Source of the DNA: Synergistaceae bacterium OttesenSCG-928-D05
GTDB taxonomy: Bacteria; Synergistota; Synergistia; Synergistales; Synergistaceae
Direction of reading: 5' to 3'
Length of the DNA: 39,469 nt
Assembly: GCA_030266985.1 (NCBI GenBank)
Contig: JAJDJB010000012.1
Coordinates: 1-39,469, forward strand
Of the stretch, positions 17,339 through 24,852 are shown piece after piece. How positions within the stretch are numbered: the first letter of the stretch is position 1; each line of letters starts with the position of its first letter. Made by a program: the position numbers and the translations under genes. The notes under the pieces were generated by a model. The model did not search any database. It was given only the letters and a program-made list of their open reading frames with translations, and had not been told where the DNA came from.

Positions 17339-18529
17339 ATGGCGGAAAAAATTGATCCTTCGGCGTTTGGCGCGCAGCTCTTGGCAGAGGCTGAGAAGAT
17401 TGCGGACGATATGCAAGCGTGGCGAAGGGAATTTCATCAATTCCCCGAGCTGGCGTTTGAAGAGAATATCACCGCATCGAAAATTAGGCGCGTACTTGAT
17501 TCAATCCCAGGCGTGGAGGTCACTTCAGGTTTTGCAATTTCAACTTCAGTAATTGGTGTCATCGGCGGCGATTTGCCTGGTCCGGCCCTGGTCGTGCGTG
17601 CCTGCATGGACGCAATAGAGGTCGAGGAGGCGACAGGCGTCTCTTTTGCCTCCTGCATGCCCGGCGTTATGCATGCGTCCGGACATGACGCGCACATGGC
17701 GGTTCTGCTTGGAACCGCTAAGTTGCTTGCGGCGCATGCAGATCGCCTGAAACGGAAAGTGGTCCTGCTTTTTCAGCCTGCGGGCGAAGGTCGCGGGGGC
17801 GCGAAAACGCTTGTGGAATCGAATTTTTTGGAGAAATTTAACGTTTCCAATTGTCTGGCGCTGAGCTGGTGGCCGGAACTGCCTTACGGCGAACTCTTTT
17901 TGAAAAAGGGCGTCATGACAGCGCTTTCGGATCGCATTCATATTGATGTACGCGGAGTGCCCGGGCACGCTGCCGAGCCGCATATGACAGTCGACCCGGT
18001 TACGATTGCGGCGCACCTGATTGTTGCGATCCAGACGATGCTTTCGCGCGAGGTGGACCCGCGCGAGACGGCTTTGATCTCGTTCGGCCAGATCGAGTCA
18101 GGCTTCGCATATAATGTGATCCCGGAGCAAACGAACCTCTGGGGCACACTGCGCGCGTTCGACCCGAGGACGCGGGATTTCGTGCAAAAGAGGATCGAGA
18201 CAATGGTTCCCGGAATCGCAAAAGCTTTTCGCGGGCTTGCGTCCGTTGAATACACGAGAAATTACGCGCAGGTCGATAATGACACCGCGCTTGTTGCAAA
18301 AATTATGGAGATTGGAAAACCCTTTTTCGGAGACGACGGCATTAACGTGTTGGAACGTCCGTTGCTTTCGGGCGAGGATTTTTCTTACTTCAGCAGCCAC
18401 GTACCCTCAGTCTTCATGCTGATGGGGACCGGACTTGAATATGGCTTGCATCAGCCTGTTTACGACGTACCGGAGAGTATGCTCGCTTTTTCCGCCGCAT
18501 GGCAAGCCTTTGCGGCAATGACGCTGTAA
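17339..18529 (+). CDS. M20D amidohydrolase family protein with degenerate active site
   Basis: The 396-residue protein is a full-length member of the hippuricase/IAA-amino-acid hydrolase group (M20D), with catalytic and lid domains intact. The lid begins near RIHIDVRGVPGHAAEPHM and the second half ends with SGEDFSYF and GLHQPVYDVPESM. Residues normally binding the two metals or acting in catalysis differ. The usual RADMDALP reads RACMDAIE; MHACGHD reads MHASGHD (ligand Cys to Ser); PAEEG reads PAGEG (catalytic Glu to Gly); and the GLHxxP-type ligand His reads LSWWPELPYG. One Glu and two His ligands remain. Either metal hydrolysis is lost or the chemistry has changed. EGGAGG-like GGAGG precedes the ATG. 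It begins a long gene run. Confidence 0.85.
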   Translation: MAEKIDPSAFGAQLLAEAEKIADDMQAWRREFHQFPELAFEENITASKIRRVLDSIPGVEVTSGFAISTSVIGVIGGDLPGPALVVRACMDAIEVEEATGVSFASCMPGVMHASGHDAHMAVLLGTAKLLAAHADRLKRKVVLLFQPAGEGRGGAKTLVESNFLEKFNVSNCLALSWWPELPYGELFLKKGVMTALSDRIHIDVRGVPGHAAEPHMTVDPVTIAAHLIVAIQTMLSREVDPRETALISFGQIESGFAYNVIPEQTNLWGTLRAFDPRTRDFVQKRIETMVPGIAKAFRGLASVEYTRNYAQVDNDTALVAKIMEIGKPFFGDDGINVLERPLLSGEDFSYFSSHVPSVFMLMGTGLEYGLHQPVYDVPESMLAFSAAWQAFAAMTL

Positions 18530-18543
18530 TTGGGGGCAATGTA

Positions 18544-20019
18544 TTGCATAACAGACTCGACGAAATCATAACGCAAAATATGCAGCAGCTTATGCGAGAG
18601 CCGTGTATCTGGTGGCAGAAAACGTGGTGGTCACGCGGTGCGTTCATGGAACTTATTGAAGCGTGCGAGGAAAGCCTTGTGCGCAGCCGCTTTAAATCTG
18701 GACAGCGACTTGCGTTACTGCTCCCGAACAGCCCAATGTTACTTGCCCTCTGTGTTGCCGTTTGGCGCATCGGAGGTACAGTTGTCCCGATTGACTACCG
18801 CGGCGGTTATGTCGCGATCATCAAGCAGCTGAAGCACGCGGATGTCTTTGCCGCAATTACCTTCAGAGGGTTTGCGAGCACAGTTCCGCTCATTTCGGAA
18901 GAAGGGATTCCATGCGTGGTCACGCCGCTCGACGAACCAGTCGACAGCATTGCCGGACGATCTTCCGAAGAAGAGTCTCCTGAAACAGCGGTGATTTTCT
19001 ACACATCCGGCACAACCGGCGATCCGAAAGCCGTTCCTATCACGCATGAAAATATTCTGAGCAACATTGAAGCATGTACGCAGCACATTGGCGAACTGAC
19101 GGAGGAAGATGTTTTTTTGAACGCGCTCCCGAACTACAATGCGCTGGGATTCGTCTGCGCCGCAATGCTGCCTTTGGTCTCGAATATCCGGCAGGTCGTC
19201 CTGCAGTCCTTCATGCCCCCAGAATCGACAATGGATGCGATGAAACAGGGCTCGGTCTCGATCGTTCCCGCAGTTCCGACGATGCTTGCTCTCTTGTTCG
19301 GCGCCGCAGGCCGCGGTTTTTTACCGCCCAAGAGCCTGCGCTTCATTATTTCGGGAGGCGACCGCCTACCGCCGGAATTTGAAAAACGCGCCGAGGCGGA
19401 ACTTGGCGTTCCGGTCCTTGAGGGCTACGGTTTGACAGAAGCTTCGGCGGTTGTTTCAATCAATCCCGGTGTCGATCGCAGGAAGCCAGGAACGGTGGGC
19501 ACGCTGCTTTGCAACCTTGAGGGCGAAATTCGCGATGACGACGGAACGGTACTGCCTGCGGGAAAAGAAGGCAGTCTGTGGCTGCGTGGTTCGTCCATGG
19601 CCTCTTCCTATTACCGTAATCCCGAACTGACAGCGGAACGTTTTGTGGATGGTTGGTTTGATACGAGAGATATCGCGAAATTCGACGAAGACGGTTACCT
19701 CTCACTTGTTTCAAGGCTCAGCGAGGTAATCTTTGTCGGTGGCTTCAAAGTCTACGCGCAGGAAGTTGAGCGCGTGCTTGCGGAACATCCGGCGGTTGCG
19801 GAAGTCGCAGTCGTTGGCGTTCCGCGTTCGATCAGCGGAGAGCTGGTCAAAGCGTATGTCGTCCTGAAAAAAGGCGAAAAAGTCAGCGCAAGAGATTTGA
19901 TTGAATTCAGCCGCAAAAAGCTTTCTTACTATAAAGTCCCGAGGATCGTCGAATTTGTTTCAGAAATGCCGCGTTCCAGCATAGGAGAGATCCTCAAGAG
20001 AAAACTTGGAAAAGAGTAA
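18544..20019 (+). CDS. AMP-forming acyl-CoA synthetase/ligase family (ANL superfamily)
   Basis: This 491-residue adenylate-forming enzyme has the ATP loop FYTSGTTGDPKAVPITHEN (~residue 155), the A5 motif GYGLTEASAVV, FDTRDIAKFDEDGYL (A7) and SRLSEVIFVGGFKVYAQEVE (A8). The closing A10 motif, normally sGK with the adenylation lysine, reads PRSSIGEILKRKL, so that lysine is Glu. This may impair adenylation (inference). I prefer the TTG at 18544, seven bases after GGGGG, giving 14 bases after the previous stop. The ATG at 18499 would overlap the previous gene without a ribosome site. The acid substrate is unknown. It is cytoplasmic and sits between the amidohydrolase and citC. Confidence 0.85.
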   Translation: MHNRLDEIITQNMQQLMREPCIWWQKTWWSRGAFMELIEACEESLVRSRFKSGQRLALLLPNSPMLLALCVAVWRIGGTVVPIDYRGGYVAIIKQLKHADVFAAITFRGFASTVPLISEEGIPCVVTPLDEPVDSIAGRSSEEESPETAVIFYTSGTTGDPKAVPITHENILSNIEACTQHIGELTEEDVFLNALPNYNALGFVCAAMLPLVSNIRQVVLQSFMPPESTMDAMKQGSVSIVPAVPTMLALLFGAAGRGFLPPKSLRFIISGGDRLPPEFEKRAEAELGVPVLEGYGLTEASAVVSINPGVDRRKPGTVGTLLCNLEGEIRDDDGTVLPAGKEGSLWLRGSSMASSYYRNPELTAERFVDGWFDTRDIAKFDEDGYLSLVSRLSEVIFVGGFKVYAQEVERVLAEHPAVAEVAVVGVPRSISGELVKAYVVLKKGEKVSARDLIEFSRKKLSYYKVPRIVEFVSEMPRSSIGEILKRKLGKE

Positions 20020-20025
20020 ACGGAT

Positions 20026-21078
20026 ATGTTTGGTTTTGAAAGCCGAATAGTACGAAAAATGAACGCCCGTGAAAAAGCTCAGGTGGAAAAACTACTTGAG
20101 CAGCACGGGCTTTTTTTTGAGGGCGAGCCCGATCGCACAGTACTTGTGGAAGACAGCGCGGGGAATTTGATTGCAACTGCAAGTATCCAGAAAAACGTGA
20201 TCCGTATGGTCGCCGCAGACCCGGAATGGCAGGAAGCGGGCCTAGCCGGTGTGGTGATTTCAAAAATATTGCAGTACGCGCGAGAAAAAGATATATTTCA
20301 TCTTCTTGTCTTCACAAAGCCTGATATGGCGGAAAAGTTTGCAGCAATGGGCTTTGCGGAACTGGCGCGCACAGAAGACGCCGTTTTTATGGAATCCGGC
20401 CGCCCTGCGAGCGCCGATTTCTGCCGGATGCTCGAAGCAGAAAAACTGACGCCGGAGCGGAACCCGGTGGGCGCAGCAGTGATGAACTGCAACCCCTTTA
20501 CGCGTGGCCACAGGTATCTGATCGAACAGGCGTCGTCACGCTGCGGCGCTTTTTATGTAATCGTCGTGCAGGAGGATGCATCGGAATTCCCGTTTGAGGA
20601 CCGTGTTGAGCTTGTGAAAAAAGGGACGGCCGACCTGCCGAACGTCAGGGTCGTCCCGAGCGGCGACTACGCGGTCTCGCGCTCCACATTTCCCACATAT
20701 TTTTTGAAAGACAAAGCCGACTCGGCAGTTGCGGGTGTCCAGGCACGCCTCGACGTCACACTTTTTACAAAAATTTTTGTTCCCGCGCTGAACATAGAGA
20801 TACGCTTCGTCGGAACGGAACCGTACTCTCGGGTCACGGAAATTTATAACGAAGCGATGCGGGAGATTCTGCCGAAACATGGAGTGACACTAGAAATTAT
20901 TCCCCGGTTGGAGAGCGGCACAAACGCGCCGATATCGGCGTCCAAAGTGCGCGAGGCATTGCGTCTTGGGGACGTTGTGTTACTTGAGCAATTGTTGCCG
21001 AAGGTCACGCTCGATTATCTGGCTTCTGACCGTGGACGTGTGGCAGTTGCGAAACTTAGTGAGCAGACGCCTCAATGA
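20026..21078 (+). CDS. citC: [Citrate (pro-3S)-lyase] ligase
   Basis: This 350-residue enzyme activates citrate lyase by acetylating the thiol of its prosthetic group at the expense of ATP. It has a GNAT-like N-terminal domain (~1-125), then a nucleotidyltransferase domain beginning at GAAVMNCNPFTRGHRYLIEQ with the HxGH-like NTP site. VVQEDASEFPFEDRVELV and VRVVPSGDYAVSRSTFPTYF are family hallmarks, as is the late ISASKVREAL. Length is normal. It starts six bases after the ligase gene and overlaps citX by ATGA. No citrate lyase subunit (citD, citE, citF) or citG lies in the window. Confidence 0.92.
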   Translation: MFGFESRIVRKMNAREKAQVEKLLEQHGLFFEGEPDRTVLVEDSAGNLIATASIQKNVIRMVAADPEWQEAGLAGVVISKILQYAREKDIFHLLVFTKPDMAEKFAAMGFAELARTEDAVFMESGRPASADFCRMLEAEKLTPERNPVGAAVMNCNPFTRGHRYLIEQASSRCGAFYVIVVQEDASEFPFEDRVELVKKGTADLPNVRVVPSGDYAVSRSTFPTYFLKDKADSAVAGVQARLDVTLFTKIFVPALNIEIRFVGTEPYSRVTEIYNEAMREILPKHGVTLEIIPRLESGTNAPISASKVREALRLGDVVLLEQLLPKVTLDYLASDRGRVAVAKLSEQTPQ

Positions 21079-21602
21079 CGCCGCTTGAGGATGTATTGAA
21101 GGGCAGAGACGAACGCGCGGCGCTCCAATCCCGTCTTTTAAAAGGCGGAGGAAGCCGTTTCCTGATACAGGTCAGTCTGAATATCCCGGGTTTTCCCAAA
21201 ACAATTGAGGCCGGGGATGAGATCGTGGCTTATGCGGCTGTGTGTTTGAAAGAGGAAATATCTGGTTTTATTGGAGAGGAAACGCTTCTGAACGGCGCAG
21301 GTCTATGTACCTTGCTCGTTTTTTCGGGAACGAACGACGATGCGGCGAAAGCCAAAAACGCAACACTGCGTCTCGAAGAAGAAACGGGTTGGGGACGTCT
21401 CATGGATTTGGATGTGCTTACGGAAAACGGCGCCTTGAAGCGGGAAACGATTGGCAAACGGCAGCGAAAATGCTTGCTCTGTGGAAACGACGCAAAAATA
21501 TGTGCCGCAGAGGGCAGTCATGCGGTCTCTGCGCTTCGTGCGGAAGTATCGAGGCTTGCGGCAGAGTTTATTGCGTCGCAAAAATGTACCGAACCAAAAT
21601 GA
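21075..21602 (+). CDS. citX: Holo-citrate lyase synthase (apo-citrate lyase phosphoribosyl-dephospho-CoA transferase)
   Basis: This 175-residue enzyme attaches 2'-(5''-triphosphoribosyl)-3'-dephospho-CoA to the acyl carrier subunit of citrate lyase. Recognisable CitX features are LIQVSLNIPGFPKT near the N-terminus, WGRLMDLDVL (~residue 108) and KRQRKCLLCGNDAKICAAEG near the C-terminus, the last resembling the usual R-x-CLxC...CA segment. The start overlaps the citC stop (ATGA), so the two are coupled. The target citrate lyase must be encoded elsewhere, if present. Confidence 0.87.
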   Translation: MTPLEDVLKGRDERAALQSRLLKGGGSRFLIQVSLNIPGFPKTIEAGDEIVAYAAVCLKEEISGFIGEETLLNGAGLCTLLVFSGTNDDAAKAKNATLRLEEETGWGRLMDLDVLTENGALKRETIGKRQRKCLLCGNDAKICAAEGSHAVSALRAEVSRLAAEFIASQKCTEPK

Positions 21603-21700
21603 TTTCATAGTTGGATAACGCGCAACATCCGCAATTTTCTGTCGCCAAAACGTCTGTTTGCATATACATTTTAATACGTAGTACAATGGAGGCAATCTGT

Positions 21701-22201
21701 ATGACACTGGAACGCCCTGACTGGGACAGCTACTTCATGATGATCGCGACGGTCGTTGCAAGCAGGAGCACTTGTTTGCGACGGCAAGTTGGTGCGGTGA
21801 TTGTCAGAGACCGGCAAATTTTGAGCACCGGTTACAACGGTGCGCCGCGCGGCGTTTCACATTGCAGCGCAGAGGGGTGTCTGCGCGAGAAACTTGGTGT
21901 TCCGTCGGGAGAGCGGCATGAAATCTGCAGCGGCTCGCACGCCGAGATTAACGCGATCGCCCAGGCTGCAGCAACGGGCGTTGTGACGCAGGGAGGCTGG
22001 ATTTACTGTACGCATGAGCCTTGTGTCTACTGCACAAAGGCTTTGATTAACGCGGGTTGCAGGCGTGTGGTTTTTATGAATCCATATCCCGACGAACTGG
22101 CGCGTCGCATCGCTAGAGAATCGGGTGTCGAATTTGTGCACTATCCGCCGGAAAAACTTCCGGTCGATCTATTGCTGAGAGCGATCGAAGGAGGGAAATA
22201 A
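21701..22201 (+). CDS. dCMP deaminase / ComEB-type zinc cytidine deaminase family
   Basis: This 166-residue zinc enzyme probably deaminates dCMP to dUMP, feeding dTTP synthesis. The zinc site is complete: SHAEINAIAQAA with the His and catalytic Glu, and THEPCVYCTKALINAGC with the two Cys ligands. VGAVIVRDRQILSTGYNGAP is the family's substrate loop. I chose the ATG at 21701, eight bases after GGAGG. An ATG at 21686 is in frame but lies inside the ribosome site. The gene is separated from citX by about 98 bases and is followed two bases later by the HD-domain gene. Confidence 0.9.
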   Translation: MTLERPDWDSYFMMIATVVASRSTCLRRQVGAVIVRDRQILSTGYNGAPRGVSHCSAEGCLREKLGVPSGERHEICSGSHAEINAIAQAAATGVVTQGGWIYCTHEPCVYCTKALINAGCRRVVFMNPYPDELARRIARESGVEFVHYPPEKLPVDLLLRAIEGGK

Positions 22202-22203
22202 AT

Positions 22204-22773
22204 TTGTTTACCAGAGAAGAGTCGCATGCACTCCTACAACAATACACCAAAAGCGACATTCATTTACGTCACGCCTATGCCGTTGAAGCGGCGATGCGGG
22301 GTTTCGCGCGGTATTTTGGCGAGGACGAAGAATATTGGGGGCAGGTCGGCCTGTTGCATGACCTTGATTGGGAGACCTCGCAGGACCCCAAATCCCATCC
22401 GATGATGGGCGCAAAGTGGCTGAGAGAGAAGCAGTACCCGGATGAATTTGTGCGGGCAGTGCTTGCGCACGGCTGGGAGTACTCAGGGATTGAGCCGCAT
22501 TCTACCCTGGAGAAAACGCTTTACACCATCGATGAACTGACAGGTTTTATCACTGCTGTCGCGCTTGTACGGCCGAGCCGGTCGCTTGCGGATCTCGAAG
22601 TCAAGTCCGTGAAAAAGAAATGGAAAGACAAAGCATTTGCGCGCGGCGTCAACCGCGACATCATCGAAAAGGGCTGTGCGCTCATGGGCGAGCCGCTCGA
22701 ACAATTGATAGAAATGACAATCGAATATTTGAGGCCGGTTGAACGCGAGATCGGGCTCGGGGCTCAGGAATAA
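22204..22773 (+). CDS. HD-domain (HDIG-like) phosphohydrolase-type protein
   Basis: This 189-residue protein has the HD metal motif: LRHAYAVEAAM supplies the first His, VGLLHDLDWE the HD pair, and AVLAHGWEYSG a later His. The pattern matches the small HDIG proteins often found in anaerobes. These are predicted to hydrolyse nucleotides or phosphoesters, with no assigned substrate. The gene starts with TTG, supported by GGAGGG at 22192-22197 spanning the end of the deaminase gene, so the two are probably co-translated. A nucleotide-related role fits that neighbour but is inference. Confidence 0.8.
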   Translation: MFTREESHALLQQYTKSDIHLRHAYAVEAAMRGFARYFGEDEEYWGQVGLLHDLDWETSQDPKSHPMMGAKWLREKQYPDEFVRAVLAHGWEYSGIEPHSTLEKTLYTIDELTGFITAVALVRPSRSLADLEVKSVKKKWKDKAFARGVNRDIIEKGCALMGEPLEQLIEMTIEYLRPVEREIGLGAQE

Positions 22774-22810
22774 CGGTTACACGTATATATATTTTTGAAG
22801 GAGGCGTTGT

Positions 22811-23452
22811 ATGATGGCAATTTCCATGATCCTGGCGGACGACCATCCGCTGACAAGAGAAGGAATGAGAGGGTATCTCGCCAAAGAATCGGACTTCAAT
22901 ATCATAGGGGAATACGCGGACGGAGAGACCGCGTGGCAGGGAATCCAACAGCTCAAGCCGCAGGTGGCGCTGCTTGACATTCGTATGCCGGGGTATGACG
23001 GCGTTGCGCTTGCGCGGAAGATCAAAGAGGCCGGAATCCCAACCGTTTCGCTTATGCTGACTTCGTACGACGCGCAGCAATACGTTATGGCGTCGCTGCG
23101 TGCGGGCGCACGCGGCTATGTTCTGAAAACGGCGAGCATGGAAACGCTTTCGAAAGCTATCCGCATCGTAGCGCGCGGCGGCTTCTATCTCGACAGCGAA
23201 GTTGCAAGCGCCGTCGAAGAAGAGGGCGATTTCGTTCCGGAACCGGTATCCGTCAGGGAGCGCGAAGTGTTGCTGCTTGCGGCGCGCGGACTCTCCGGCA
23301 AAGAGATCGCGGCGCAGCTCTTTATCAGTGAGCGCACGGTGCAGACACACCTTGCTTCGATCTACGACAAACTCGGCGCGAAAAATAAAACCGAAGCGAT
23401 GTTGCTTTCGCTCAAATACGGCATTGTTACGCTCGAGGAATTGCTGGATTGA
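22811..23452 (+). CDS. NarL/FixJ-family response regulator
   Basis: This 213-residue protein has a receiver domain (acidic pair in LADDHPLTREG, phospho-Asp in VALLDIRMPGYDG ~residue 56, Thr/Ser in LMLTSYD and Lys in VLKTAS). The C-terminal LuxR-type HTH reads VREREVLLLAARGLSGKEIA and then FISERTVQTHLASIYDKLG. It binds DNA once phosphorylated by the neighbouring kinase. ATG at 22811 follows GGAGG; a second ATG three bases on is equally possible. Its stop overlaps the kinase TTG start. No target operator was identified. Confidence 0.94.
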   Translation: MMAISMILADDHPLTREGMRGYLAKESDFNIIGEYADGETAWQGIQQLKPQVALLDIRMPGYDGVALARKIKEAGIPTVSLMLTSYDAQQYVMASLRAGARGYVLKTASMETLSKAIRIVARGGFYLDSEVASAVEEEGDFVPEPVSVREREVLLLAARGLSGKEIAAQLFISERTVQTHLASIYDKLGAKNKTEAMLLSLKYGIVTLEELLD

Positions 23453-24840
23453 GAAAAAATCTGCTGGTCCAACTTACTATTGCTATTTTTCTGCCCTGTC
23501 TGGGTGGATTCCTGATCGCATGGATCGGCTTTTATCAGTTTGAAAAAACGATGGAGAGCGTGGCCGCGTCTTACGTACAAAACCTTGTGCAGGGTGCGGC
23601 TGCGCGTCTCGAAACCTCTTACGGGGATATCTATTCCGACGGGAGCTGGAGGCCGAATCTTTTTCGTTCGCGTATTGCGGGTCTGAATGAAGTCATGCTC
23701 TCGGGTGTGCAGATTCCCGGAGTGTTCGCAATATTCGACGAAGAAGGGCAGCAGGTGTACGGCCCCGAAGATGCAAGTCACCTTTCGTCGGTGCTTCGAC
23801 AGACGGCGCTAGCCGCGGAACCGCAGAAAATGAGCGGGACGGACGGACGTGTTTACACGGTCGCGGTCTATCCGGTGACAGAGCGAGAACTTTACGTCGT
23901 CGCGGCAGTTGCATGGGACGAGCTCCTAGGGCCCATGGTTTCGCTTGCGACCTTTTGGCCTTTTATTACGGGCCTGCTTGGCTTGATTGGTGTTTTTTCC
24001 GTTTATATCATGTGGCAGAAAGTTATCATGCCGCTTAAGGACCTTGAAACTGAAATATCCGCGATGAAATGGGGCGAAGATATCCCGCTCCAAAAGGCGC
24101 CCGAGGCGGTCGAAGAACTTCAGAAACTGCGTGAAGCGCTCGTAACGCTGGCGCAATCTGCGGTAGCGCAGGCGCAGCTCGCGCGCCGTTATGTCAACGA
24201 CCTTGTAAAAGTACAGGAAGAAGAGCGCGAGCGTATCTCTCGCGAAATACACGACGGCCCGCTGCAGGACGTCACAGCGTTCGTTCAGCGACTCCGCCTG
24301 ATTTCAAAAAGCGACGATTCGCCGGAGGAGCGGCAGCGTCTGTTGCTAGACGCGGAGAACATCGCCCTTACAGGTGTCCGCGAAATGCGGGAACTTTGCA
24401 ACGATCTTACACCCCCATGGCTTGACCTCGGCATCGTACAGGCGCTTACGGAACTGTCCGAACGCCAGAGCAGGCAGCTTGGCGTCACGATTACACTCGA
24501 CCTGGACGATTTTATTGAATTACCCGAAGATGCGACACTTGCTTTCTTCCGCGTGACGCAGGAGTCGGTCAACAATTCCGTCTCCCATGGCGAAGCAAAG
24601 AATGTGAAAGTGATTTTAAGGGAAGATGAAGAAGCAAATACGATCATATTAGAAATACAGGACGACGGCAAGGGATTCAACGTTCCTGACGATATTACTG
24701 AGCTTCGTGTGCAGGGGCACCGGGGCCTTTCAAATATGAACGAACGCATGTCGATCGTCGGCGGCGAGGTAACGATACATTCGGAACTTGGCAAGGGTAC
24801 GACGATACGTTGTGAACTATCCAAAGACAAACTAGACTGA
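23449..24840 (+). CDS. NarX-type sensor histidine kinase (HisKA_3)
   Basis: This 463-residue inner-membrane kinase has membrane segments at ~6-28 and ~165-187 that bracket a periplasmic sensor domain (~30-160) of no recognised family. A HAMP-like linker follows, then the dimerisation box EERERISREIHDGPLQDVTA with the phospho-His, and an ATPase domain (VTQESVNNSVSHGEAKN; IQDDGKGFNV; GHRGLSNMNERMSIVGGEV). It begins with TTG overlapping the regulator's stop (TTGA), so regulator and sensor are made together. The signal is unknown. Confidence 0.93.
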   Translation: MRKNLLVQLTIAIFLPCLGGFLIAWIGFYQFEKTMESVAASYVQNLVQGAAARLETSYGDIYSDGSWRPNLFRSRIAGLNEVMLSGVQIPGVFAIFDEEGQQVYGPEDASHLSSVLRQTALAAEPQKMSGTDGRVYTVAVYPVTERELYVVAAVAWDELLGPMVSLATFWPFITGLLGLIGVFSVYIMWQKVIMPLKDLETEISAMKWGEDIPLQKAPEAVEELQKLREALVTLAQSAVAQAQLARRYVNDLVKVQEEERERISREIHDGPLQDVTAFVQRLRLISKSDDSPEERQRLLLDAENIALTGVREMRELCNDLTPPWLDLGIVQALTELSERQSRQLGVTITLDLDDFIELPEDATLAFFRVTQESVNNSVSHGEAKNVKVILREDEEANTIILEIQDDGKGFNVPDDITELRVQGHRGLSNMNERMSIVGGEVTIHSELGKGTTIRCELSKDKLD

Positions 24841-24852
24841 ACCTAACGGAAG

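Noticed and set aside
21658-21687. Promoter TTGCAT-18-TACAAT for the dCMP deaminase gene
   Set aside because: Transcription would start near 21694, after the GGAGG ribosome site at 21688-21692, so the mRNA would lack it.
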